Shown piece after piece: positions 31,847 to 40,893 of a DNA stretch of 64,000 bases. The notes beneath the pieces are model-generated. The model ran no database searches and was not told the origin of the DNA. It saw only the letters and a program-made list of their open reading frames with translations. Location: the NCBI GenBank assembly GCA_963662985.1, contig OY760067.1, positions 2,232,001-2,296,000 on the forward strand. The letters are read 5' to 3'. Every line of letters starts with the position of its first letter. The first letter of the stretch is position 1. This DNA comes from G963662985 sp963662985. Lineage in GTDB: Bacteria; Chloroflexota; Anaerolineae; Anaerolineales; UBA11579. The translations under genes were made by a program, and so were the position numbers.

Positions 31847-33520
31847 ATGAAAAAGAAATTATTTGCAGTTTTATCGATCATCATGGTGCTATCAATGCTT
31901 TTGACTGCAACTGCAGCTTTTGCTGATGGTGATGATTATGTAGCGACTGTCCTTGATCCAGATGGTGATGGTCTCTACAAACTTATGGAAGATAGTGCAG
32001 ACTATGGTGGAAAGGTTATTTCCGTGGAAGCAACCGCATCTGACCAAGTAGTCTTCACACTCAGTGGACCAGATCCCGCATTCTTAGCAAAGATGGCATT
32101 TGTGATCTTCTCAGTGCAACCTTCCGAATACTTATTCTCTGATGCAACCACCAGCAAGAGCATTTTGGATGCCCCAGTAGGCACTGGCCCTTACAAAGTG
32201 ACTGCATGGAACAAAGGTGACAGCGTTGTATTCAGCAAGAATGCTGATTATTATGGCACCCCCGCAATTGCAGATACAGTTGTAATGAAGTGGGCTTCAG
32301 AATCAACCTCCCGCTTGCTTGAACTTCAATCTGGTACTGCAGATTATATGAAATATCTTGGTGCTGATGACTTCGCAACAGTGGAAGCTGATGATGCATT
32401 GCAAGTAGTTCCTGTTGAAACACCAAATATTCTTTATTTTGGTTTCAACGCAACTGTGGATGCTGATGGTGCTTTGGGCAACGAAATGGTTCGCCAAGCA
32501 TTGGCAATGGGTATTGATCGCCAACGTCTCGTTGACTATTACTATCCAGAAGGATCAGAAGTTGCTTCACACTTCACCCCTTGCTCTATCCCCAATGGAT
32601 GTGCAGGTGAAGATTGGTACGCATATGACCGCGATGCAGCCATGGCTCTCTTAGCAGAAGCTGGCTACGCTGATGGTTTCGAAACCACAATTACCTACCG
32701 TGATGTCTATCGCTCCTACTTGCCCGAACCGGGTGCAGTTGCAACAGACTTGCAAGCACAATTAGCAGAAATGGGCATCACCGCTGAAGTGATCGTCATG
32801 GAATCTGGTGAATTCATTGAATCCACCGCAAAAGGTGAAGTCGGTGGTATCCACCTCCTCGGTTGGGGTGCAGACTATCCTCACGTGACAAACTTCTTGG
32901 ATTATCACTTCTCTGCCGGTACAGAACAATTTGGTACATTGCCCGCATCAATCACAGATCCGATTGCTGCTGGCTCCAAGATGGCAACCGCAGAAGAAGC
33001 TGTTGATACTTATGCAGCCGCAAATGATGCACTCAAAGCATACGTACCAATGATTCCAGTTGTTCATGGTGCTACCGCAAATGCAGCCACAACAGCAATG
33101 ACAGCTGTCAACAATCCTCCTTTCGGCGCTCCGAAATACGCTGTGATGGATAACGGCACTGACACAATCGTCACCATGAAAGCAGCAGAACCGATTTCTT
33201 TGTTCTGTGCAGACGAAACTGACGGTGAATCACTTGAAGCTTGTGAACAAGTTCTCGAAGGCCTCTATGTGTACGATGAAACTGGTACAGCAGTTCCCGC
33301 TTTGGCAGACGCTTGTACAGCAAACGATGACCTAACTGTTTGGACATGTGACCTCAAGACAGGTGTTGTCTTCCACGATGGTTCTGCATTTGATGCAAAC
33401 GACGTGGTAGCTTCTTGGTCAGTGGGTGCAGATGTTGCAAACCCATACCACGTTGGTAACTCCGGTATCTTTGAATACTACGATTACTTGTGGGACGGCT
33501 TGATGAACACAGCTGAATAA
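31847..33520 (+). CDS. Peptide ABC transporter substrate-binding protein, circularly permuted order
   Basis: 557 residues from the ATG at 31847 (GGAGG upstream). Signal peptide residues 1-26, no lipobox. The family is SBP_bac_5 (OppA/DppA), but the order is swapped. Residues 60-85 (VVFTLSGPDPAFLAKMAF), 110-125 (VGTGPYKVTAWNKGD) and the long middle region up to about 430 correspond to what normally follows the first lobe segment. Residues 439-557 carry the part that is normally N-terminal: EPISLF, EACEQVLEGLYVYD, DDLTVWTCDLKTGVVFHDGS, NDVVASW and NPYHVGN. The protein ends where a conventional one would continue into residue 60. It is followed by permease and ATPase genes, so it is presumably functional. 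Confidence 0.88.
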   Translation: MKKKLFAVLSIIMVLSMLLTATAAFADGDDYVATVLDPDGDGLYKLMEDSADYGGKVISVEATASDQVVFTLSGPDPAFLAKMAFVIFSVQPSEYLFSDATTSKSILDAPVGTGPYKVTAWNKGDSVVFSKNADYYGTPAIADTVVMKWASESTSRLLELQSGTADYMKYLGADDFATVEADDALQVVPVETPNILYFGFNATVDADGALGNEMVRQALAMGIDRQRLVDYYYPEGSEVASHFTPCSIPNGCAGEDWYAYDRDAAMALLAEAGYADGFETTITYRDVYRSYLPEPGAVATDLQAQLAEMGITAEVIVMESGEFIESTAKGEVGGIHLLGWGADYPHVTNFLDYHFSAGTEQFGTLPASITDPIAAGSKMATAEEAVDTYAAANDALKAYVPMIPVVHGATANAATTAMTAVNNPPFGAPKYAVMDNGTDTIVTMKAAEPISLFCADETDGESLEACEQVLEGLYVYDETGTAVPALADACTANDDLTVWTCDLKTGVVFHDGSAFDANDVVASWSVGADVANPYHVGNSGIFEYYDYLWDGLMNTAE

Positions 33521-33558
33521 TTTTAGACTAAACATCTAATTTATTCAAAAGTAAACAA

Positions 33559-33587
33559 CGGGGAAGCGTTCCTAGATCGCTTCCCCG
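33559..33587 (+). other. Strong hairpin without U-run after the binding-protein gene
   Basis: CGGGGAAGCG (33559-33568) and CGCTTCCCCG (33578-33587) form a GC-rich 10-bp stem with a 9-nt loop. The following bases are not a T-run. Such elements between a binding-protein gene and its permeases often protect the upstream mRNA from decay or cause partial termination. The rest of 33521-33748 shows nothing clear. Confidence 0.65.
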
Positions 33588-33748
33588 CTATCTTGAAAAA
33601 CCCAATATCCTTTTTTTTGAAACACCTTATACGAAAATAGAAAATATTCAAATATAGTCAAATCTTAAGTTCAAGTACTGATTGCAATTATTAATTATTT
33701 TTTTCTTGATTTACGATTTGCCTAAATTTTGAAGTAAGGAAGGCACTT

Positions 33749-34828
33749 ATGCTTCAATACACAATTCGCAGGATTTTTATGGCGATACCCGTGCTATTCG
33801 GAATTATGTTAGTTACATTTTCGATTGCACGGCTAATCCCCGGAGATCCTTGTACTGCATTATTAGGCGAAAAAGCAACCAAAGAAGTGTGCGATCGGTT
33901 TATGGAAGAAAATGGTTATAACGACCCAATGGCCACACAATTCTTCCGTTATATGAATGAAGTCCTGCATGGCGACTTCGGTGATTCCATTCGTTATTCT
34001 CGCTCTGTCGGTGAAATTTTGATTGAACGATTGCCCACCACGATTGAACTTGGGCTCGCTTCCATAATCATCGCAATCATTATCGGCATCCCACTCGGGG
34101 TGATTTCTGCAATCAAAAGAAATTCAATTGTAGACGTTGGTGTGATGGTCTTTGCCAACATAGGAATTTCCATGCCGGTCTATTGGCTTGGTTTGATGTT
34201 GGCATATTTATTTGCGATTGTCCTCAAAGGAACCCCCCTTTGGCTGCCTCCTTCAGGCCGTCTCACTGCGGGCATCTTACCAGTTCCGTTTTATGAAGTG
34301 TTTGGTTGGGAACTTGCAGAAGGTACCTTCAAATTAGCAGCTGCCCAATTTTTCAGCAACATGCTAATTTTAAATTCTTTGATTACCAAAGAATGGGCTG
34401 TTCTTAAGGATGTGGTCATCCATTTGATTTTGCCCTCCTTAGCACTTTCCACCATTCCCATGGCGATTATTGCTCGTATGACTCGCTCTGCCATGTTGGA
34501 AACCCTTCGCCAAGATTATATTCGAACTGCTCGAGCAAAAGGGCTGCGCGAATTCTTGGTGATTTTCAAACATTCCTTCCGTAATGCGTTGCTCCCTGTT
34601 GTCACCATTATTGGTCTTCAATTTGGAACCATCTTTGCGGGTGCTGTGCTAACTGAAACGATCTTTTCCATCGCTGGGGTAGGGCGTATGCTCTATGACT
34701 CAATCACAGCGCGAGACTATCCCATCATGCAGGCTTTCACCTTAGTGATTGCGGCTGGTTATGTGTTGGTCAATCTCATTGTGGATCTCAGTTATGTGAT
34801 CATTGATCCACGAATTAAATTAAGTTGA
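33749..34828 (+). CDS. Peptide ABC transporter permease (OppB/DppB type)
   Basis: 359 residues. Begins LQYTIRRIFMAIPVLFGI, the N-terminal signature of DppB-like permeases; IPGDPC follows. About six membrane helices. The EAA loop reads RTARAKGLREFLVIFKHSFRN (given in key residues A-R-A-x-G and K-H-x-F-R-N), the contact to the ATPase. A longer than usual stretch between helices 3 and 4 (about residues 160-220) is noted. Cytoplasmic membrane. Second gene of the transporter operon, 228 nt after the binding-protein gene and 8 nt before the next permease. Confidence 0.93.
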   Translation: MLQYTIRRIFMAIPVLFGIMLVTFSIARLIPGDPCTALLGEKATKEVCDRFMEENGYNDPMATQFFRYMNEVLHGDFGDSIRYSRSVGEILIERLPTTIELGLASIIIAIIIGIPLGVISAIKRNSIVDVGVMVFANIGISMPVYWLGLMLAYLFAIVLKGTPLWLPPSGRLTAGILPVPFYEVFGWELAEGTFKLAAAQFFSNMLILNSLITKEWAVLKDVVIHLILPSLALSTIPMAIIARMTRSAMLETLRQDYIRTARAKGLREFLVIFKHSFRNALLPVVTIIGLQFGTIFAGAVLTETIFSIAGVGRMLYDSITARDYPIMQAFTLVIAAGYVLVNLIVDLSYVIIDPRIKLS

Positions 34829-34836
34829 GGTGACCC

Positions 34837-35772
34837 ATGGCTATTACAAAACTATCAAAAGAAAAAACAAACACAAAGGATTATCGCAAAAATAGTCTTT
34901 GGCGTCTAACACTTCGAAGAATTCGTAAACAACGTAGTGCAATGATTGGGATGATTATTATTCTATTTTTACTTTTAGTTGCGATTTTTGCCCCCTTAAT
35001 TGCGCCTTATGATCCAAATCAAATTTTGATTGGTATGGAAGATGTTCGTAAAAGAGAAGCGCCCTGTATTCATTTATTGGGATGTGATCCAGAAAAACCA
35101 CAGCACATCCTTGGGATTGATGGAAATGTGCGGGACCAATATAGCCGTTTGATTTATGGAACGAGAGTTTCACTGTATGTGGGCATCACCACAGCCTCAT
35201 TATCCATTATCGTTGGTATTATTCTCGGAGCTATTGCTGGTTATTCTGGCGGTTGGGTGGATAATGTGATTATGCGTCTACTTGATGTGCTCATGGCATT
35301 TCCTGCGCTACTGCTCGCTATTGCAATTGTGAACGTGCTTGGGAGAGGGCTATCCAACGCGCTCCTTGCCATTACAATCGTTTCCGTACCCAGATATGCT
35401 CGGGTAATGCGTTCAAGTGTGTTATCTGTGAAAGAAGAAGAATTTGTATCTGCTTCACGCGCACTTGGTGGAAGTCATTTTCATATTCTTTTCAGCCGAA
35501 TTTTGCCAAATGCAATCCCTTCTTTGATCGTCCAAGGTACCCTCGGTGTTGGATCTGCTATTTTGGATGCAGCTGCCTTGTCCTTCTTAGGCTTAGGCGC
35601 ACAACCCCCCACGGCAGAATGGGGAACCATGCTTGGTACAGAACGTAACCAAGTCTTCACCGCGCCTCACTTGGTGTTCTACCCTGGTTTAGCGATTATG
35701 CTCACCGTGTTAGCCTTCAACTTGTTAGGTGATGGGCTTCGGGATGCAATTGATCCTCGTTTGAAGCATTAG
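34837..35772 (+). CDS. Peptide ABC transporter permease (OppC/DppC type)
   Basis: 311 residues. The N-terminal R-I-R-K-Q-R-S-A-M-I-G segment and first helix (about residues 35-57), FAPLIAPYDPNQ, then LGIDGNVRDQYSRLIYG are DppC-family marks. Five further helices; the EAA loop is ASRALGGSHFHILFSRILPN. The outer segment has a Cys-containing insert (EAPCIHLLGCDP). It forms the permease heterodimer with the preceding gene. It is followed by the ATPase gene after 9 nt. Confidence 0.93.
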   Translation: MAITKLSKEKTNTKDYRKNSLWRLTLRRIRKQRSAMIGMIIILFLLLVAIFAPLIAPYDPNQILIGMEDVRKREAPCIHLLGCDPEKPQHILGIDGNVRDQYSRLIYGTRVSLYVGITTASLSIIVGIILGAIAGYSGGWVDNVIMRLLDVLMAFPALLLAIAIVNVLGRGLSNALLAITIVSVPRYARVMRSSVLSVKEEEFVSASRALGGSHFHILFSRILPNAIPSLIVQGTLGVGSAILDAAALSFLGLGAQPPTAEWGTMLGTERNQVFTAPHLVFYPGLAIMLTVLAFNLLGDGLRDAIDPRLKH

Positions 35773-35781
35773 GAGAGAAAA

Positions 35782-36792
35782 ATGATAGACAAAACAAAAG
35801 AACCTCTCTTGAAGGTAAAAGAATTACAAACTTACTTCTTCACAGATGACGGAATTGTCAAAGCTGTGGATGGAGTTAGCTTTGAGGTTTATGCGGGTGA
35901 AATTTTAGGTTTGGTAGGGGAATCAGGTTGTGGAAAAAGTGTGACCTCCTTCTCAATCTTGCGCTTGATTGATGAACCTGGCGAAGTTGTTGGTGGAGAA
36001 GTCTATTTTGAAGGAAAAGAAATGGTACAACTTTCTACCAAAGAAATGGCTGAAATGCGTGGAAATAAAATTTCCATGGTTTTCCAACAACCGCAATCTA
36101 GTTTGAACCCTGTCTTTACAGTCGGTTCACAAGTAGCGGAAGTCATCCTTACTCATAACAAGAATATGAAACGCAAAGAAGCGTGGAAACAAGCTGTTGA
36201 TTTGCTTCGTATTGTGGGTATTCCTGATCCTGAACGAAAAGCAAAAGCCTATCCGCATCAAATGTCTGGTGGGCAAGCGCAACGTGTGATGATTGCCATG
36301 GCTTTGGCACTCAAACCCAAGCTTCTCATTGCTGATGAACCTACAACTGCCTTGGATGTGACCATTCAAGCACAAATTTTGGATTTGATGTCAGACCTTC
36401 GGGAAGAATTTGATACCGCCGTGATTTTGATTACGCATGACCTTGGGGTTATTTCAGAAATGGCAGACCGCATTGCCGTCATGTATGCAGGTCATATTGT
36501 TGAAATGGGGCATGTAGACGACATTATGAATACTCCCATGCATCCCTATACCCGTGGTCTGATTGATGCAGTGCCGATTTTAGGCAAGAAGCAAGATCGC
36601 CTTGCAGTGATCCCCGGTTCTGTGCCTAATTTGATTGAATTGCCAGTTGGTTGCCGTTTTGCACCTCGCTGCACAGTTTGTGCTGAAAAAGGAATGCAAA
36701 TTTGTCATCAAAAGAAACCAGATTTGCTCACCCTTGAAAATGGTCATCAAATTCGCTGCTGGTTATACCAAGATTACGACGAAGAAGCCTAA
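35782..36792 (+). CDS. Peptide ABC transporter ATPase (OppD/DppD type)
   Basis: 336 residues. Walker A GESGCGKS, Q-loop MVFQQPQ, signature MSGGQAQRVMIAMAL, Walker B LLIADEPTTALD and the H-loop ITHDLGV. The C-terminal oligopeptide-transporter extension (about residues 235-336) has the CRFAPRC and further Cys residues typical of the DppD group, which in some members bind an iron-sulfur cluster. It pairs with the next gene as a heterodimeric ATPase. Confidence 0.93.
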   Translation: MIDKTKEPLLKVKELQTYFFTDDGIVKAVDGVSFEVYAGEILGLVGESGCGKSVTSFSILRLIDEPGEVVGGEVYFEGKEMVQLSTKEMAEMRGNKISMVFQQPQSSLNPVFTVGSQVAEVILTHNKNMKRKEAWKQAVDLLRIVGIPDPERKAKAYPHQMSGGQAQRVMIAMALALKPKLLIADEPTTALDVTIQAQILDLMSDLREEFDTAVILITHDLGVISEMADRIAVMYAGHIVEMGHVDDIMNTPMHPYTRGLIDAVPILGKKQDRLAVIPGSVPNLIELPVGCRFAPRCTVCAEKGMQICHQKKPDLLTLENGHQIRCWLYQDYDEEA

Positions 36793-36809
36793 CAAGGAAG
36801 GATAAAACC

Positions 36810-37796
36810 ATGACAACAAAAACAAATAACTTGTTAGAAATTAGAGATCTTGTAAAATATTATCCTGTCAAAGCAGGGATTATCCAACATACTGTCAACA
36901 ATGTAAAAGCTGTGGACGGCATTAGCTTTGATGTCAAAGAAGGTGAAACCCTAAGTTTGGTAGGGGAATCTGGTTGTGGAAAATCCACCACTGGCCACAC
37001 CATTTTGCGTATTTTGGAACACACTAGTGGTTCTGTGATGTATAAAGGTCGTGATATCTTCACTTTTGATCGCAAAGAAATGAAAGATCTTCGCAAAGAT
37101 TTTCAGATTGTCTTCCAAGATCCGTATGCATCTTTAGATCCACGTCTTCCTGTAGGTGAATCCATTGCCGAAGGGCTTAAGATTCACAATATTGGCACTA
37201 AAGAAGAACAATACGAAATGGTGCTCAAAGCAATGAGCGATGTTGGGTTGCAAGATTTTCATGCCGTCCGTTATCCACATGAATTTTCGGGTGGTCAACG
37301 CCAACGTATTGGGATTGCTCGTGCATTGGTGATGAAACCTAAATTTATTGTCTTAGACGAACCTGTATCCGCCTTGGATGTTTCCATTCAAGCAGAGGTT
37401 TTGAACATTTTAAACGATCTCCAAAGTAAATTTGGACTCACCTATCTCTTTGTTGCCCATAACTTAGCCGTGGTCGAACATATCTCCGATCGTGTAGCCG
37501 TGATGTATTTAGGGAAAATTGTAGAATTAGCCAGCAGAGAAGAGCTATTCAGCAAACCCATGCATCCTTACACAGAAGCTTTGTTATCAGCAATCCCAGG
37601 AGCAACAGGTACAGCCAAGCGAGATCGTATCATTCTAGAAGGAGATGTACCGAGCTCACTAAATCCTCCGAGTGGCTGTCGTTTCCATCCTAGATGCCGC
37701 TATGCAAAAGAAATCTGTGCCAAAGAATGCCCAGAGCTAGTCAATTTTGGCGAACGTCAAGTGGCTTGCCATTTTGCTGGCGAACTAAATTTGTAA
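36810..37796 (+). CDS. Peptide ABC transporter ATPase (OppF/DppF type)
   Basis: 328 residues. Starts with the OppF-like LLEIRDLVKYYPVKAG. Walker A GESGCGKST, signature FSGGQRQRIGIARAL, Walker B FIVLDEPVSALDVS and the H-loop VAHNLAV are intact. The C-terminal domain has GDVPSSLNPPSGCRFHPRC, the standard oligo_HPY end. Last gene of the peptide transporter; together with the permuted binding protein it makes a complete importer set. Confidence 0.93.
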   Translation: MTTKTNNLLEIRDLVKYYPVKAGIIQHTVNNVKAVDGISFDVKEGETLSLVGESGCGKSTTGHTILRILEHTSGSVMYKGRDIFTFDRKEMKDLRKDFQIVFQDPYASLDPRLPVGESIAEGLKIHNIGTKEEQYEMVLKAMSDVGLQDFHAVRYPHEFSGGQRQRIGIARALVMKPKFIVLDEPVSALDVSIQAEVLNILNDLQSKFGLTYLFVAHNLAVVEHISDRVAVMYLGKIVELASREELFSKPMHPYTEALLSAIPGATGTAKRDRIILEGDVPSSLNPPSGCRFHPRCRYAKEICAKECPELVNFGERQVACHFAGELNL

Positions 37797-37825
37797 TTCC
37801 ATTTTTCTATTTTCGGAATTAGGTA

Positions 37826-37857
37826 TAATAAATGTGTTCTTCGGGACACTTTTATTA
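37826..37857 (+). terminator. UUCG-capped hairpin after the transporter operon
   Basis: TAATAAA-T-GTGTTC (37826-37839), TTCG loop, GGACAC-T-TTTATTA (37844-37857). It may end the transporter operon. A TATAAT at 37824-37829 overlaps it and could instead be the -10 of the GH13 gene; the two readings are not exclusive. Confidence 0.5.
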
Positions 37858-37873
37858 TTTAAAGGAAATTATT

Positions 37874-39745
37874 ATGATCCAACCAAAATGGCAAGCCTCA
37901 ATCCATCATGATGGCAGCCGTACCTATGTCTCAAACAGCTATCCTTGTTATGGTGAAAGTATCCAACTAAAGATTCGCATTGGCAAACATACGCCACTTA
38001 TCGCAGTCTATCTTCGTATGGAGCCAAATGGAGAACAAGCTTTATATAAAATGGAACTTTTTGAAGAAACTCCATATCATTGGATTTATGCAATTGAGCA
38101 AAACATCACCGAACCTTTTTTCCATTATCATTTTCTGTTAGAAACACAAGAAGGTCTCTATTGGTATAATGCCTTGGGCATCACCCAAACCTCACCATTT
38201 GATGCTCAAGATTTTAAGATCCTTGTCGATCAATCTTCTATCCCATGGCTTTCGAATGCGGTTTTTTATCAAATCTTTCCAGATTCTTTTTACAATGGTG
38301 ATTCCAGTAATGATGTCAAATCAGGTGAAACCAATTATTATGGCATTCCGTCCCAAACACTTCCTTGGGGAGAGCTCCCGCCAGATACCCATCAAAAATA
38401 TTTTTCCTACTACGGTGGTGATCTGCAAGGCATTCAACAAAAATTAGAGTATCTTCTGGATTTAGGTATCAATGCTCTTTATCTTAATCCAATCTTTACC
38501 GCACCTTCTTCTCACAAATATAATGTCGAAAACTATGAAGAGATAGACCCTCATTTTGGTGGACAGCCTGCTTTTGAATCTTTACATGCTTCATTAAAAG
38601 AAAAAGACATCCGTATGATTTTAGACATCGTTCCTAATCATTGTGGGCAAACTCATCCTTGGTTCCAAAAAGCGCAAGCAGACCCAAATGCACCTGAGAA
38701 CGAATATTTTATCTTTCAATCTCACCCTAATCAGTATTCTCACTGGCTTTTTGCAACTGGTTTGCCGAAGCTCAATTATCATTCTCAAAAATTGCGGGAT
38801 AAAATGTACCAAGCAAAAGACAGCATCATGCGCTATTGGCTCAAATGGGCAGATGGGTGGCGCGTTGATGTGGGCAATATGCTTGCCAGAGAAGATCAAA
38901 CCCAATTACGTGCGGAAGTTTTGAATCAAATGCGTATAGCCATCAAAGAAGAATCTACAAAGAATAATGAAAAATTCTTCCTTGGAGAGAATTTTTTCGA
39001 TGCAACAGAGCAGCTTCAAGGTGATCAATTTGACAGTACGATGAACTACAAAGGGTTTATGTTCCCGCTCCTTCATTGGCTTGCACCTTATAACATCACA
39101 GATGTCACCAATAAAACTCAACTACATGCCAATAATCCGATTAGCACTGATTCAATGGTAACTGCTATGCAAACCTTCGAAGCAAACCTTCCTTGGAGTA
39201 TTTTTATTCAACAATTTAATTTGCTTGGCTCTCACGACACCACACGCATTAAAACCGTTGTGGGTGAGGATTCTGCCTTAGAATATATTGCAATTGCCTG
39301 CCAATTTACCTACCCCGGGGTGCCTTGTGTATATTATGGAGATGAGATTGGTCTCACGAACCTCCCGCGCATTCGAGAACGCGCTGCTATGCAATGGGAT
39401 CCTGCTTTTCAAGATTTAGATTTACTTGATTTTTATAAAATCTTAATCGACATACGCAAATCTTCTCCTGCGTTAACAGAAGGAAGTATGCAAACCCTTT
39501 ATATTGGACAAGATCAATGGATTTATTATCGTTCCCATGCCAAAGAAAAAATTATCGTTTCTTTAAGTAGAAGTGACAATTCACAAACTCAACCAATCGA
39601 AATTCCGTTGACCAACACAGACCTAATAGGAGATGAAGATTTCTCAGAAGTATTCTCACAAAAAACATTGTCATACAAAGATCAAACTCTCATCATCCCA
39701 CCTCATGCTAAAGGAGCAAAGATCTATCGTTGGGTCGCAAAATAA
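37874..39745 (+). CDS. GH13 alpha-glycosidase (neopullulanase/cyclomaltodextrinase type)
   Basis: 623 residues from the ATG at 37874 (AAAGGA 7 nt upstream). Residues 1-125 form a CBM34-like beta-sandwich. The catalytic barrel starts near AVFYQIFPDSFYNGD. DGWRVDVGN gives nucleophile Asp332, LGENFF gives the acid/base Glu372, and LLGSHDTTRI gives Asp455. IVPNHCGQTHPWF is GH13 region I. No signal peptide, so it probably acts in the cytosol on imported malto-oligosaccharides or cyclodextrins. It stands alone between the transporter and a shared terminator. Confidence 0.92.
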   Translation: MIQPKWQASIHHDGSRTYVSNSYPCYGESIQLKIRIGKHTPLIAVYLRMEPNGEQALYKMELFEETPYHWIYAIEQNITEPFFHYHFLLETQEGLYWYNALGITQTSPFDAQDFKILVDQSSIPWLSNAVFYQIFPDSFYNGDSSNDVKSGETNYYGIPSQTLPWGELPPDTHQKYFSYYGGDLQGIQQKLEYLLDLGINALYLNPIFTAPSSHKYNVENYEEIDPHFGGQPAFESLHASLKEKDIRMILDIVPNHCGQTHPWFQKAQADPNAPENEYFIFQSHPNQYSHWLFATGLPKLNYHSQKLRDKMYQAKDSIMRYWLKWADGWRVDVGNMLAREDQTQLRAEVLNQMRIAIKEESTKNNEKFFLGENFFDATEQLQGDQFDSTMNYKGFMFPLLHWLAPYNITDVTNKTQLHANNPISTDSMVTAMQTFEANLPWSIFIQQFNLLGSHDTTRIKTVVGEDSALEYIAIACQFTYPGVPCVYYGDEIGLTNLPRIRERAAMQWDPAFQDLDLLDFYKILIDIRKSSPALTEGSMQTLYIGQDQWIYYRSHAKEKIIVSLSRSDNSQTQPIEIPLTNTDLIGDEDFSEVFSQKTLSYKDQTLIIPPHAKGAKIYRWVAK

Positions 39746-39770
39746 AAAAGGAAATCAAAAAAAGATATCA

Positions 39771-39801
39771 AAAACAGGTTGAGACAATCTCAACCTGTTT
39801 T
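39771..39801. terminator. Bidirectional terminator between the GH13 gene and trxB
   Basis: AAAACAGGTTGAGA and TCTCAACCTGTTTT form a perfect 14-bp stem with a 3-nt loop, with A- and T-rich flanks. Confidence 0.9.
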
Positions 39802-39832
39802 GTATTTTGCTTTATAACGAAAAATGACGAGA

Positions 39833-40801
39833 TTAGGCTTCTTTCATTTCCAAATAACGAGTAGCTTGAATTGCAGCAGCGGCACCCATACCAGCGGAGG
39901 TAATGACTTGGCGAAAATCTGGGTCAGAGATTTCACCTGCAGTAAACACACCTTCAATATTGGTACGCATTTGGCGATCACTCACAACATAACCCAGTGA
40001 ATCTTTTTCAAGAGATTCATCTAAAAAGTCAGAGTTCGGAATATGTCCGATAAAAATAAAGATTCCATCAGTCACAAATTCTTCGGTTTCACCAGTTTTG
40101 AGGTTTTTCAAGGTCACGCTCTTCACTTTTTCATCACCATTTATTTCTTCCACAACAGTGTTCCAAATAAAATGGATCTTTTCATTTTCACGAGCACGTT
40201 TTTCCAAGATTGCACCAGCGCGTAATTCATCACGGCGATGTACAATAGTTACCTTATTGGCAAAACGGGTTAAGAATAACCCTTCTTCCAAGGCGCTATC
40301 ACCACCACCCACTACAACTACTTCCTTATCACGGAAGAAGAAAGCGTCACAAGTGCCACAGTAGGAAACACCCTTGCCTGTCAATTCAGCTTCACCAGGT
40401 ATTTCTAGGTGACGAGGAGATGCACCTGATGCGATAATAATAGACATCGCTTTGATTGTTTGTCCATTGACCGTCTTGATTGTATAGGGCTGCTCACTAA
40501 AATCAATGTTTTCAGCGAGATCATATTCCACTTTTGCCCCAAATTTTTCGGCTTGTTTCAAGAAAAGGTCACCCACTTCAGCGCCATTGATACCATCCAC
40601 AAAACCAGGATAGTTTTCAATATCATTGGTTAATGCTGCCTGACCACCAAGTTGTAATCCGATTAACACCAATGGACTCAAATCTGCTCTGCCTGCATAG
40701 AGAGCAGCGCTGAGGCCAGCAGGGCCACCGCCGATGATCACCAACTTTTCATTTCGGATTTCTTCCACATTGTTTGATGCGAGGTCCAAATTAACTTGCA
40801 T
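39833..40801 (-). CDS. trxB: Thioredoxin reductase
   Basis: 322 residues. FAD-binding GGGPAG at residues 24-29, active-site pair Cys148/Cys151 (YCGTCDA), NADP-site VVVVGGGDSALEE, then HRRDELRA, and the end FTAGEISDPDFRQVITSAGMG. NADP preference is suggested by HRRDELR. It transfers electrons from NAD(P)H to thioredoxin. The family's usual CATC motif is CGTC here, a mild variant. N-terminus carries an extra short polar stretch before the FAD domain. No thioredoxin gene is adjacent. Confidence 0.94.
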   Translation of the reverse strand: MQVNLDLASNNVEEIRNEKLVIIGGGPAGLSAALYAGRADLSPLVLIGLQLGGQAALTNDIENYPGFVDGINGAEVGDLFLKQAEKFGAKVEYDLAENIDFSEQPYTIKTVNGQTIKAMSIIIASGASPRHLEIPGEAELTGKGVSYCGTCDAFFFRDKEVVVVGGGDSALEEGLFLTRFANKVTIVHRRDELRAGAILEKRARENEKIHFIWNTVVEEINGDEKVKSVTLKNLKTGETEEFVTDGIFIFIGHIPNSDFLDESLEKDSLGYVVSDRQMRTNIEGVFTAGEISDPDFRQVITSAGMGAAAAIQATRYLEMKEA

Positions 40802-40893
40802 TTTTCGTTCTCACTTTCTATTGCATAGACTATAATTGCTTATGTTCTTTTGACGTATAGATTAATAGGGATATTACAATTTGAGAAGGGCAT

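Noticed and set aside
31765..31930. ORF starting ATGGTAACAAG with a GGAG just upstream
   Set aside because: The spacing between GGAG and ATG is only about 2 nt and the frame runs out of phase into the signal-peptide region of the binding protein, so it is probably chance.
31847..33520. Binding-protein gene as a fusion of two truncated or broken copies
   Set aside because: Each family segment occurs once, in swapped order, with one signal peptide and an intact frame; this fits permutation better than partial duplication.
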